Assembly: GCA_965279075.1 (NCBI GenBank)
Contig: CBDIHI010000011.1
Coordinates: forward strand, 310,001 to 374,000
Length of the DNA: 64,000 nt
Direction of reading: 5' to 3'
Source of the DNA: SZAS-79 sp965279075
Lineage (GTDB): Bacteria; Pseudomonadota; Gammaproteobacteria; Burkholderiales; SG8-39
A program made the translations under genes and the position numbers. Shown piece after piece: positions 15,985 to 29,270 of this stretch (its first letter is position 1; each line of letters opens with the position of its first letter). A model generated the notes under the pieces. The model was given only the letters and a program-made list of their open reading frames with translations. It did no database searches and was not told where the DNA came from.

Positions 15985-17399
15985 GGCCTGTAGTTCACGC
16001 TGAGCTGCCCCGCCACGTCGCCGGTGGGGCGCGCAGGGTCCAGCGCATCGAGATGGAGCCGGGCCCGCGCGGCATCCCAGCCGATACGCCGGCCGGTGAC
16101 CGGGTCCACGGCGAGCTCACTCGATGCAAGGAAGGCATTGATGTCCGTGAGCGGCACGCGCTCCTTGACGAGCGCTCCCTGGAGGCCGACCAGACGCATG
16201 AACCGGAAGGTGTCGTTCAGCCGTTTCACGTACGTGCCGTAATCCGGACTTTCCACAACCGCGCCGACCGGGTTGTACGCCGACCACGCGTGGCGCTGCG
16301 CGGGAGCGCCACTTTTCGAGAGCAGTTCCGCCACGGTCCGCGGCCCGCCGCCAATCGCTGTTGCTAGGCGCGCATAGTCCTGCGCCAGCCGATTGAGCGT
16401 CGCCATCGGCTGGTATAGGGGGGAAAGCAACTGGAAGGCAGGATCGAACCACCACGGCAGGTTCTTCTCGTAGCCATCGGTGGTGGAGTAGGCTTGCGGC
16501 AGCAGTAGGTACCCGATGGCTATTCGGCGCTCCTGCGGGATGGTTGCAATCGCACGGGTTGTCTCGAGCGCATTGGCAAATTCACCGTGTACCCAGCGCG
16601 TAGCGCGCACCTCATCGTCCGGCGGCGGGCGCAGCAACGGCTCAATCTGCGCGTAAAACTTGCGCGCAGCAGCAGGATCGTCGTGCGTGAACTCGGCGAG
16701 AAGGCGGTACTCGTCCCGGAGCCAGATCGAGGCCTGGAGGACATTGATAACCTCATTCGGTTCGCGCAGGATCCGGCGTGCCATGGCGACCCGCTCGGCG
16801 ACCTGCGCAATCGCCTCGCCCTGCCGGCCCGACGCCCATAAATATGCGGATTCCGTACCCCCCAGCGTCCTGATCATATGGAAATCAGCGGTCTGCATCA
16901 TCATGAATGTCCCGGGGTAGGGCAAGTACGGCACCTCGTACTGCGGATAGCGTACGAACTCGCTGATCCGCTGCCGCAGCGTCTCGTGCTTGGCGAGCTG
17001 GAATTCGATTGCCGCACGATCGGCGCGCACCCTGGCCAGGCAGGGCGAGCTCTCGTTGCACAGGTCCGTACCTTCCGGCCGCGGCAAATACCGTTTCAAA
17101 TTTTTATCCCACCGAAAGTCGCCTTTGCGCTGCCTGGTGGCGGCGTGCGCGAACATCTCCAGACCGACCGCGTGCGGATCCATGCCTGCCGAGGAAAAAT
17201 ACAGACCCTGCGCTGCGAAGTAGCCGTTTTGTGCATCTGGAACTGTGCGCGCGGCCGCTGCCGCAAAGGCCTGCGCTGCCGGACCCAGCGCCTCGTCCTC
17301 GAGATTCACGATGATCAATGCGCCGTAAGCCACGACCACCAGCACCACGAAACCGAGCGCGGTGGCCGAAAGCCGTTTCAAGATTTTGTATATCGTCAC
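15981..17399 (-). CDS. membrane-anchored hypothetical protein, first gene of PilNOP-like operon
   Basis: A 472-residue protein with one N-terminal transmembrane helix (ALGFVVLVVVAYGALIIV) and a large, mostly helical domain that should lie in the periplasm. Visible features are a WDKNLKRYLPRPEGTDLC...SPC pair of cysteines spaced 8 residues, many aromatic residues in LPYPGTFMMMQTADFH, and a long helical middle. No family is recognised. It leads the operon and overlaps the PilN-like gene by 4 bases, so it is probably a stoichiometric partner. Base composition is lower in GC than the flanking genes. Confidence 0.7.
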   Translation of the reverse strand: MTIYKILKRLSATALGFVVLVVVAYGALIIVNLEDEALGPAAQAFAAAAARTVPDAQNGYFAAQGLYFSSAGMDPHAVGLEMFAHAATRQRKGDFRWDKNLKRYLPRPEGTDLCNESSPCLARVRADRAAIEFQLAKHETLRQRISEFVRYPQYEVPYLPYPGTFMMMQTADFHMIRTLGGTESAYLWASGRQGEAIAQVAERVAMARRILREPNEVINVLQASIWLRDEYRLLAEFTHDDPAAARKFYAQIEPLLRPPPDDEVRATRWVHGEFANALETTRAIATIPQERRIAIGYLLLPQAYSTTDGYEKNLPWWFDPAFQLLSPLYQPMATLNRLAQDYARLATAIGGGPRTVAELLSKSGAPAQRHAWSAYNPVGAVVESPDYGTYVKRLNDTFRFMRLVGLQGALVKERVPLTDINAFLASSELAVDPVTGRRIGWDAARARLHLDALDPARPTGDVAGQLSVNYRP

Positions 17400-17527
17400 G
17401 ATCAGTGTCCTGCGCGGTTATGTGGCAGGCCGCCAAGCGGCAGCCCGCTTCCTGGCCACCGCAATCTCACGCCTTCGCCTTCGTCCTCGTTCATGCCATG
17501 CCCACGGAAATAGTACCGCCCTTGCGT

Positions 17528-17571
17528 TGGTGGGCCGTGTTGGACTCTAACCAACGGCCAAAGGATCATGA
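17528..17571 (-). repeat. tRNA-Met-like 3' half (right copy)
   Basis: On the minus strand the sequence gives the 3' side of an anticodon arm containing CAT, a variable loop, a perfect 5-bp T stem (GTTGG/CCAAC) with loop TTAGAGT, and ACGGCCCACCA as acceptor strand, discriminator and CCA. The upstream 36 bases do not supply the 5' half; they are the end of the MFS gene, whose stop codon lies in the CATGA of the anticodon loop. The sense-strand peptide read through it, VLDSNQRP, is a known by-product of tRNA-Met genes. It is a truncated tRNA, most likely an attachment-site scar. Confidence 0.7.
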
Positions 17572-19023
17572 GCGCCTGCGCGGCTCCATGTACCACGCAG
17601 CCACGACCGCCGGCACGCAGATCCCGGCGAGCAGCAGGAAGGACTCGTCGAAAGCCGCCACGCGCGCGGCCTCGCCCCCGGTGCCCAGCAGCGTGACGCC
17701 GTGCGCGGCGAGCCGCCATTCGAGCAGGATCCCGATCAGGCTCACGCCCACCGACCCGCCGAGCTGGCGCAGGAAGTTGCTCATGCTGGCCGCCTGGGGA
17801 ATCTCGGCCGGACCCAGCCCGCGCATCGACCCCAGGCTCAGCGCCGGCATGATCGTGCCGATCCCGATGCGGCCGAGCACCACCCACAACATCAGCACCA
17901 GCACGGAGGTCTGCGGCGTCACGGTAGCAGTGAGCGCAAGCGAAGCCGAGAGCACGCCCACGCCCCCGGCCACCAGCCAAGAGGCCCGCATCTTGTCCGC
18001 AAGGCGCCCGGCGACGGGCATCGTGACCGCCAGCACGAGCCCTGCCGGCAACATGATGAGGCCGGCCTTGGAGGGCGAGAATTCCAGCGCTGCCTGCAGG
18101 TAGATCGGCAGCAGGTAGGTCGAGCCGAACAGGCCCACGCCGTAGACGAAAGCCACGATGGCACCCATCGTGAAGGGCTGGTGCATGAACAGGCGCATCT
18201 GCAGCAGCGGGTGCGCGGCCCGCAGCTGGTGGAAAGCGAACGCGCCAAAGGCCGCGACGCCGGCGACCAGCAGCACCATGCCGCGCGAGCGCTGCTCGCC
18301 CTGCAGCTCGACCAGCCCGTTCAGCACGGCGAGCGTGGCGCAGGTGGCGAGGAAGAGTCCGACCCAGTCGAAGGGCCGCGGCTGGGTGACGAAGGTCGAT
18401 ACGGCGGGAAGGAACTTGCGCGCCAGCACCAGCGCGGCGATGCAGAAGGGCACGACCACGAAGAAGATCGAGCGCCAGCCGAAGATCTCGACCAGCACGC
18501 CGCCGACCACGGGCCCGAGCGCGGGCGCGAGCACGACCCCGAAGCCGAAGATGCCGATCGCCCGGCCCTGCCGGTCGGGCGGGAACTCGCGCATGATCAC
18601 CACGTTGGGAATGGGCGTCAGGATGCCGGCGGCCACGCCTTCCAGCACGCGCATCGAAATCATCACCGGGTAATTGCCCGACAGCCCGCCGACGATGCCG
18701 CCGGTCATCAGCAGCAGGTTCGCGCCCACGTAGGTCTTGCGCAGCCCGTAGCGCTGCAGCAGCCACGGCGTGACCAGCAGCGACAGCGTCGTGGACGCCA
18801 TGAACGCGGCCGAGATCCACTGCGCGCGCTCCTGGCCGATGTGGAAATAGCGGCTCATGTCCGGCACCGCGACGTTGACGATCGTCGACGACAGGATCGA
18901 GGCCATCATGCCGACCATCACGGTCACCAGCACCAGCCAGCGGAAGTTCGGGCCGTGGCGTTCGCGCAACTGCTCGATCGTGGTGGGGTGGGCGGGGCGC
19001 ATCCAGCCGGAAGTATGGCCCAT
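17566..19023 (-). CDS. MFS exporter, DHA2 (14-TM) family
   Basis: A 485-residue integral membrane protein with fourteen hydrophobic segments, as in EmrB/QacA multidrug exporters. Motif SSTIVNVAVPDMSRYF in helix 1, WISAAFMASTTLSLLVTPWL and motif C-like GIFGFGVVLAPALGPVVGG in helix 5 are present. It should pump hydrophobic compounds out using the proton gradient; no EmrA-like adaptor is adjacent. The ATG at 19023 has AAAGGG 8 bases upstream; an ATG at 19002 is also possible. The last codons run into the tRNA-like remnant. It is divergent from queE with 40 bases between. Confidence 0.85.
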   Translation of the reverse strand: MGHTSGWMRPAHPTTIEQLRERHGPNFRWLVLVTVMVGMMASILSSTIVNVAVPDMSRYFHIGQERAQWISAAFMASTTLSLLVTPWLLQRYGLRKTYVGANLLLMTGGIVGGLSGNYPVMISMRVLEGVAAGILTPIPNVVIMREFPPDRQGRAIGIFGFGVVLAPALGPVVGGVLVEIFGWRSIFFVVVPFCIAALVLARKFLPAVSTFVTQPRPFDWVGLFLATCATLAVLNGLVELQGEQRSRGMVLLVAGVAAFGAFAFHQLRAAHPLLQMRLFMHQPFTMGAIVAFVYGVGLFGSTYLLPIYLQAALEFSPSKAGLIMLPAGLVLAVTMPVAGRLADKMRASWLVAGGVGVLSASLALTATVTPQTSVLVLMLWVVLGRIGIGTIMPALSLGSMRGLGPAEIPQAASMSNFLRQLGGSVGVSLIGILLEWRLAAHGVTLLGTGGEAARVAAFDESFLLLAGICVPAVVAAWYMEPRRRS

Positions 19024-19063
19024 AATGTCGCCCTTTCGCGGGGTGCCGCGGTCGGGCCGGGCC

Positions 19064-19699
19064 ATGACTTACGCCGTCAAGGAAATCTTCTACACGCTGC
19101 AGGGCGAGGGCGCCAACGCCGGCCGCCCGGCCGTGTTCTGCCGTTTCGCGGGCTGCAACCTCTGGTCGGGCCGCGAAGCGGACCGGGCGACGGCCGTGTG
19201 CCGCTTCTGCGACACGGAGTTCGTCGGCACCGATGGCGACGGCGGCGGAAAGTTCGAGACGCCTGAAGCGCTCGCCGATGCGGTCGCAGCTAAATGGCCG
19301 TCGGGCGGCAAAGGCGCGCCGTTCGTGGTCTGCACCGGCGGCGAGCCGCTGTTGCAGCTCGATGCGCCGCTGGTGGCCGCGCTGAAGGCGAAAGGGTTCG
19401 CGATCGCCGTGGAGACCAACGGCACGCTGGAACCGCCGGCCGGCGACCTGTGGCTGACCGTCAGCCCGAAGGCCGGCGCGCAGCTCACTCTAAAGCGAGG
19501 CAGCGAGTTGAAGCTCGTCTACCCGCAGCCCGGCGCGGAGCCGGAGAAGTTCGAGGGCCTCGCCTTCACGCATTTCTTCCTGCAGCCGATGGACAGCCCG
19601 GAGCGCGCGAAGAACACCGCGCGCACCATCGACTATTGCCTCGCGCATCCGCAGTGGCGGCTGTCACTGCAGACCCACAAGATCACCGGCATACGCTGA
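19064..19699 (+). CDS. queE: 7-carboxy-7-deazaguanine synthase
   Basis: A 211-residue radical SAM enzyme converting 6-carboxytetrahydropterin to 7-carboxy-7-deazaguanine in queuosine biosynthesis. The cluster motif is the expanded form CRFAGCNLWSGREADRATAVCRFCDTEF typical of the short proteobacterial QueE, followed by VVCTGGEPLLQLD (SAM-binding GGEP). The protein ends LQTHKITGIR as in relatives. The ATG at 19064 directly precedes the conserved YAVKEIFYTLQGEG. It is followed by queD after 7 bases, a biosynthetic pair. Confidence 0.93.
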   Translation: MTYAVKEIFYTLQGEGANAGRPAVFCRFAGCNLWSGREADRATAVCRFCDTEFVGTDGDGGGKFETPEALADAVAAKWPSGGKGAPFVVCTGGEPLLQLDAPLVAALKAKGFAIAVETNGTLEPPAGDLWLTVSPKAGAQLTLKRGSELKLVYPQPGAEPEKFEGLAFTHFFLQPMDSPERAKNTARTIDYCLAHPQWRLSLQTHKITGIR

Positions 19700-19706
19700 A
19701 CCACCC

Positions 19707-20063
19707 ATGGACATCTTCAAGGCTTTCACCCTCGAATCCGCGCACCGGCTGCCGAACGTGCCTGCGGGACACAAGTGCGCGCGCGTGCACGGGCATTCGT
19801 TCCGCGTCGAAATCCACGTGTCGGGGGAGGTCGATGCGCACGTGGGATGGGTGCAGGACTTCGCCGATATCAAGGCCGCGTTCCAGCCGCTCTTCGAGCA
19901 GCTCGACCACAACTACCTGAACGACGTGCCGGGGCTCGCGAACCCGACCAGCGAGAACCTCGCGAAGTGGGTGTGGGACGGGCTCAAGCCCGCGCTGCCG
20001 CTGCTCTCGAAGGTCGTGGTGCACGAGACGTGCACCTGCGGGGCGATCTACACGGGAGGCTAG
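19707..20063 (+). CDS. queD: 6-carboxytetrahydropterin synthase
   Basis: A 118-residue T-fold enzyme that forms 6-carboxytetrahydropterin from dihydroneopterin triphosphate, the step before QueE. Zinc ligands are His in SAHRLP and the pair in ARVHGHSF; the catalytic Cys lies just before them in GHKCARVHGH. The conserved WVQDFADIK and LDHNYLND segments and the closing ETCTCGAIYTG are present. It is co-transcribed with queE. Confidence 0.95.
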   Translation: MDIFKAFTLESAHRLPNVPAGHKCARVHGHSFRVEIHVSGEVDAHVGWVQDFADIKAAFQPLFEQLDHNYLNDVPGLANPTSENLAKWVWDGLKPALPLLSKVVVHETCTCGAIYTGG

Positions 20064-20076
20064 GCTCCCCGGCGCG

Positions 20077-20706
20077 TCAGCCCTTCGCGACCGCGGGCTG
20101 CGTTTTCGCCTTCTTCTCGAGCAGCTGGATCAGGTTCTCGATCCCGCCGTTGCGCGCCGCCTCGGTGAACTGGGCGCGGTAGGTCAGCGCGAGGCTCACG
20201 CCCTCCACGACGATGTCGTAGATCTTCCACCCTTCTGGGGTTTTCCTCATCGCGTAGTCGACGATGGTGGCTTCGCGGCCGGGACTGAGGTACCGGTTCC
20301 GCACGGTGGCCTCGTTCGGGTCCGGCGTTACCCTCATCGCGTCCACCTTCATGGTCTGGCCGCGGTAGGTGTCGATCGCGCTTGCATACGTCCTGATGAG
20401 CATGGTGCGGAACGCGGTGGTGAGGCGTTCGCGCTGCTCCGCGGTGGCGGTGTTCCAGGTGCGGCCGGCGGCGAGGCGCGTCATCTCGGCGAAGTCGACA
20501 TGCGGAAGGACCTTTTGTTCGGCGAGCGCGAGCGCCTTCTGCCTGTCGCCGGCCTGCAGGGCCTTGTCCTGCCTGATCGCCGTGAGCACGTCGTCCGTGA
20601 CCTGGCGCACGAGGGCCTCGGGCGAGGAGGGGGGCGAAGTGTCGGCCTGGCCCGACAGCGGGAAGGGCAGCAGGAGGGTGAACAGCAGTGCGGTCAGTGT
20701 CTTCAT
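20077..20706 (-). CDS. mlaC: phospholipid-binding ABC transporter protein MlaC
   Basis: A 209-residue periplasmic protein with signal peptide ending LPFPLSGQA. The mature sequence carries the MlaC/Ttg2D pattern: QKALALAEQKVLPHVDFAEMTRLAAGRTWNTATAEQRERLTTAFRTMLIRTYASAID, then DYAMRKTPEGWKIYDIVVEGVSLALTYRAQF and a final GGIENLIQLLEKK. MlaC shuttles phospholipids between the MlaA outer-membrane site and the MlaFEDB inner-membrane pump. The other mla genes are not in the window, so it stands alone. It converges with queD and lies 26 bases downstream of uvrA on the same strand. Confidence 0.88.
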   Translation of the reverse strand: MKTLTALLFTLLLPFPLSGQADTSPPSSPEALVRQVTDDVLTAIRQDKALQAGDRQKALALAEQKVLPHVDFAEMTRLAAGRTWNTATAEQRERLTTAFRTMLIRTYASAIDTYRGQTMKVDAMRVTPDPNEATVRNRYLSPGREATIVDYAMRKTPEGWKIYDIVVEGVSLALTYRAQFTEAARNGGIENLIQLLEKKAKTQPAVAKG

Positions 20707-20732
20707 GGGCCTTTTGACCTTGTTGGAAGCGT

Positions 20733-26327
<5,595 letters not shown>

Positions 26328-26385
26328 GCGCCCATTTTAACTGCATGCGCATGCCGGGCCCCGCGCGATCTGAGAAAATATCCCG

Positions 26386-27276
26386 ATGCTTCCCGTCCCA
26401 GACCACGCGCCGTTGTGCGCGGCGCACGACCCGGATCCCCGCAAGCCGAAGCTGGTGTTGCCGCCGCTTGCCTGCGACACGCACGCCCATGTCTGCGGCC
26501 CGGCCTCGCGATACCCCTACTGGCCGGCAAGGATCTACACGCCGCCCGACGCGCTGCCGGCGCACTACCGCCACATGCTCGCAACTCTGGGCGTGCGGCG
26601 CGCCGTCCTGGTGCAGCCGAGCGTCTACGGCACCGACAACGCCGCGATGCTCGACATGCTGGCGACAGACCCGACGAACCTGCGCGCGGTCGCCGTGGTG
26701 CCTCCCGAAGTCGACACCGCGGAGCTCGAGCGGATGCATGCGCTCGGCGTGCGCGGCGTTCGCTGCAACATCGTCGACATCAAGGATGGCAAGGGCCGGC
26801 TGCCGCTGGAGATGCTGCATGCGCTCGCCGCCAGGGTGAAGCCGTTCGGCTGGCACCTCGAGTTCCTGATGCACGTGGACGAGTTCCCCGACCTCGACCG
26901 GCTGCTCGGGGACTTCCCGGTGGACGTCGTATTCGGGCACCTCGGCTACATGAGGACCGGGCTCGGCCTCGAAGCGCCGGGTTACCAGGCGCTGATGCGC
27001 CTGCTGGAGGGTGGCCGGGCGTGGGTCAAGCTCACCGGACCGTACCGGATCTCGGCGAGTCCCATGCCCTACGCCGACGTGGCGCAGTACGCGCATGCGC
27101 TCGTCGATTGCGCGCCGGGCCGCGTCGTCTGGGGTAGCGACTGGCCGCACGTCACCGTCAAGGGCGCGATGCCGAACGACGGCGACCTCTGCGACCTGCT
27201 GGCTTCATGGGTGCCGGACGAGGCCGCGCGCCGCAGGGTGCTGGTCGACAACCCGGCGCGGCTCTACGGGTTCTAG
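26386..27276 (+). CDS. amidohydrolase, 2-pyrone-4,6-dicarboxylate lactonase-like
   Basis: A 296-residue TIM-barrel metal-dependent hydrolase. The N-terminal DTHAHVCGP motif gives the first metal-binding His pair; LMHVDEFPDL, FGHLGYMRTG and VVWGSDWPHV provide the later His/Asp positions. The overall order is that of LigI-type 2-pyrone-4,6-dicarboxylate hydrolases and related amidohydrolase 2 proteins. A second member with the same plan is at 51725 in the catabolic cluster. The natural substrate is probably an aromatic ring-cleavage lactone; this is inference. Confidence 0.75.
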   Translation: MLPVPDHAPLCAAHDPDPRKPKLVLPPLACDTHAHVCGPASRYPYWPARIYTPPDALPAHYRHMLATLGVRRAVLVQPSVYGTDNAAMLDMLATDPTNLRAVAVVPPEVDTAELERMHALGVRGVRCNIVDIKDGKGRLPLEMLHALAARVKPFGWHLEFLMHVDEFPDLDRLLGDFPVDVVFGHLGYMRTGLGLEAPGYQALMRLLEGGRAWVKLTGPYRISASPMPYADVAQYAHALVDCAPGRVVWGSDWPHVTVKGAMPNDGDLCDLLASWVPDEAARRRVLVDNPARLYGF

Positions 27277-27283
27277 TCCCGCC

Positions 27284-28366
27284 ATGCGCCGCGTCCTGCA
27301 TCTGGACATGGACGCCTTCTACGCGTCGGTCGAGCTGCTGCGCCGTCCCGACCTGCGCGGCAAGCCAGTGGTCATCGGCGGGCGCGGCAACCCCGACAGC
27401 CGCGGCGTAGTGTCCACGTGCACGTACGAAGCGCGCGCTTTCGGCGTGCGTTCGGCCATGCCCATGCGCACCGCGAAGAAGCTGTGTCCCGACGCGATCT
27501 TCCTGCCCACCGACTTCGCCGAGTACAAGCGCTGGTCGCAGGTCTTCAAGGGCGAGATGAAGTCGGTGTCGCCCCTGTTCGAGGACCGCGGCATCGACGA
27601 GGCCTATCTCGACGTGACCGACGTGCCGGGGTCGTCGGAGGAGATCGGGCGCAATCTCAAGGCGCGCGTCGTTTCCGCCACCGGGATGACCTGTTCGCTG
27701 GCGATCGCCCCGAACAAACTGCTCGCCAAGCTCGGCTCCGAGCTCGACAAGCCCGACGGCCTGACGATCCTGGGACTTGAGGACCTCGCCACGCGCATCT
27801 GGCCGCTGGACGTAAGAAAACTCCAGGGCGTGGGGCCGAAGGCGGAGGAGAAGCTCAAAGGCCTGGGGTACAGGACGATCGGCGACATTGCGGCGGTGTC
27901 TTTCGAAAAGCTGCGCGAATCGTTCGGCGAATCCTATTCGCGCCACCTGCACGAGACTTCGAACGGCCGCGACGAGCGGCCCGTGGTTACCTACCGCGAG
28001 CCGAAATCGATCAGCGCCGAGACCACCTTCGACGAGGACACGCGCGAGTGGCAGGTCATCGCGAAAGTCCTCGCGCGGTATGCCAAGCGCGTGGCGGACG
28101 AGCTGAAGCAGAAGGGCTACAAGGGGCGGACCGTGGGGATCAAGCTGCGGTTTTCCGATTTCGAGCTGGTCACGCGTGACAAGACCTTGCCGGAGTCCAC
28201 CGACGATCCGCTGGAAATCCGCAATGCGGTGTTCGAGTGCCTGGGGCGGGTGGAACTGACGAAGCGGGTGAGGTTGCTGGGGGTGAGAATCACCGAGCTG
28301 CACCGCGCGGACGAGCCGCCCAGGGAAGCGTCAACGGCAGGCGGGGCGCAGCTGGAGCTGCTGTGA
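27284..28366 (+). CDS. dinB: DNA polymerase IV
   Basis: A 360-residue Y-family translesion polymerase. Catalytic carboxylates are Asp8 in LHLDMDAFYASVE and Asp105-Glu106 in GIDEAYLDV. The helix-hairpin-helix of the thumb is LQGVGPKAEEKLKGLGYRTIGDI, and the little-finger domain follows. The C terminus GGAQLELL resembles a beta-clamp binding motif. The ATG at 27284 begins MRRVLHLDMD as in the family. No LexA-type box is evident in the short gap to the amidohydrolase gene. Confidence 0.95.
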   Translation: MRRVLHLDMDAFYASVELLRRPDLRGKPVVIGGRGNPDSRGVVSTCTYEARAFGVRSAMPMRTAKKLCPDAIFLPTDFAEYKRWSQVFKGEMKSVSPLFEDRGIDEAYLDVTDVPGSSEEIGRNLKARVVSATGMTCSLAIAPNKLLAKLGSELDKPDGLTILGLEDLATRIWPLDVRKLQGVGPKAEEKLKGLGYRTIGDIAAVSFEKLRESFGESYSRHLHETSNGRDERPVVTYREPKSISAETTFDEDTREWQVIAKVLARYAKRVADELKQKGYKGRTVGIKLRFSDFELVTRDKTLPESTDDPLEIRNAVFECLGRVELTKRVRLLGVRITELHRADEPPREASTAGGAQLELL

Positions 28367-28403
28367 ATTCAGGAGATTTTTTCGGAAAGTCCGCACGAGG
28401 AGC

Positions 28404-28440
28404 CGCTCTCCGGAAAATTTTGTACCGATACCAGTACATT
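28404..28440. repeat. intergenic repeat, copy A
   Basis: CGCTCTCCGG, a 7-base spacer, then a 20-base block ending CCAGTACATT. The block contains the interrupted palindrome TGTAC-N8-GTACA. The same arrangement recurs at 45313-45350 with three differences in the 20-base block and an 8-base spacer. Here it lies between the convergent stops of dinB and the DsrE gene, so it is not upstream of a gene. Confidence 0.5.
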
Positions 28441-28447
28441 TTCCCCG

Positions 28448-28861
28448 CTAAGGCCGCAGGTAAGCCCACCCTTCCCGCTGCAGCTTCATGATCTCCACCA
28501 CACCGGCGCCGACATAGCCGATCCCGCCCTGCATGTCCTCGCGCTTGATCTTCTGGTTGCGCATGGTGTTCTCGCAGGCGACGACCTTCACGCCTTCCTT
28601 CATGGCCTGCGCGACGCCGTTGCCGGCCTCGGACTCCATCTTCAGCATGCCGATGCCCGGCCCGTAGGCGACGAGCTCGATCTCGACGTTCGACGCGCCG
28701 AGGTCCTGTTGCACGTTCTTCGCGTTGTTCAGCGCGAGCTTCCACTTGCCCGGGTCCGCGTCGCTGACTTGGATGACGAGGCGCTGCTTGCCGGCGGGCG
28801 CCTGCGCATGGGCGGGCAGGGCGAGCATCAGGGCGGCGAGGGCCGCGAACAGGGTTTTCAT
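28448..28861 (-). CDS. secreted DsrE-family protein
   Basis: A 137-residue protein with signal peptide MKTLFAALAALMLALPAHAQ. The mature part (RLVIQVSDADPGKWKLALNNAKNVQQDLG...IELVAYGPGIGML...VACENTMRNQKIKREDM...GGIGYVGAGVVEIMKLQREGWAYLRP) is a complete DsrE-like domain with the reactive-type cysteine in VVACENTM and the closing GWAYL. A GGAG Shine-Dalgarno sequence ends 7 bases before this ATG. The frame is open upstream into an ankyrin ORF with no stop, so this may also be the second half of a longer protein. Confidence 0.75.
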   Translation of the reverse strand: MKTLFAALAALMLALPAHAQAPAGKQRLVIQVSDADPGKWKLALNNAKNVQQDLGASNVEIELVAYGPGIGMLKMESEAGNGVAQAMKEGVKVVACENTMRNQKIKREDMQGGIGYVGAGVVEIMKLQREGWAYLRP

Positions 28862-29257
28862 AATTCGTCTCCGATATCGCGCACCGGCGCGCTCGAGTAT
28901 TGCCACAATACTGGCATATCCGCGCCGCCTTGCGTGCTGCAGCGCGGTGACGCCGTCGCGGTCGGGCAGGTTGACCTTCGCGCCGTGGGACACCAGCAGC
29001 CGGACGATCTCGGTGTGCGCCTCGCCGCCGTCGCCGAGGATCACCGCTTCGAGCAGCGCGGTCCAGCCGAGGTTGTTCACGTGGTCCACGTCGACCTTCG
29101 TCTTCAGCAGCTCCCGAGCGACCTCGACCGCGTCGCCCCGGGCCGCGGCCGAAACGAGCGCACGATCGACCTCGCGCATCTGTGCAGAAGCGTCCAGTGC
29201 GAGCAGCAGCGCCAGAGCCGTCAGCATCCTGTAAAGTGCGTGGCTTGTCGAACCCAT
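28448..29257 (-). CDS. ankyrin-repeat ORF reading through in frame into DsrE
   Basis: From 29257 the frame encodes a signal-peptide-like segment (MLTALALLLALDASAQ), then about 100 residues with ankyrin repeats (NNLGWTALLEAVILGD, HTEIVRLLVSHGAKVN, DRDGVTALQHARRRGYASIVAILERAGA). After ARYRRRI it continues without a stop into the start codon and signal peptide of the DsrE gene. A 269-residue fusion with an internal second signal peptide is possible but odd. More likely the ankyrin gene lost its stop or ends by read-through while DsrE is translated from its own ATG. Its start region overlaps the divergent Bug gene. Confidence 0.55.
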   Translation of the reverse strand: MGSTSHALYRMLTALALLLALDASAQMREVDRALVSAAARGDAVEVARELLKTKVDVDHVNNLGWTALLEAVILGDGGEAHTEIVRLLVSHGAKVNLPDRDGVTALQHARRRGYASIVAILERAGARYRRRIMKTLFAALAALMLALPAHAQAPAGKQRLVIQVSDADPGKWKLALNNAKNVQQDLGASNVEIELVAYGPGIGMLKMESEAGNGVAQAMKEGVKVVACENTMRNQKIKREDMQGGIGYVGAGVVEIMKLQREGWAYLRP

Positions 29258-29270
29258 GATGGGAAAAGTT

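Noticed and set aside
14680..17400. Reading the PilNOP-like genes as part of a full type IV pilus or type II secretion locus
   Set aside because: No pilM, pilQ, ATPase, prepilin peptidase or pilin gene is present on either side, and the PilP-like protein lacks its secretin-binding domain.
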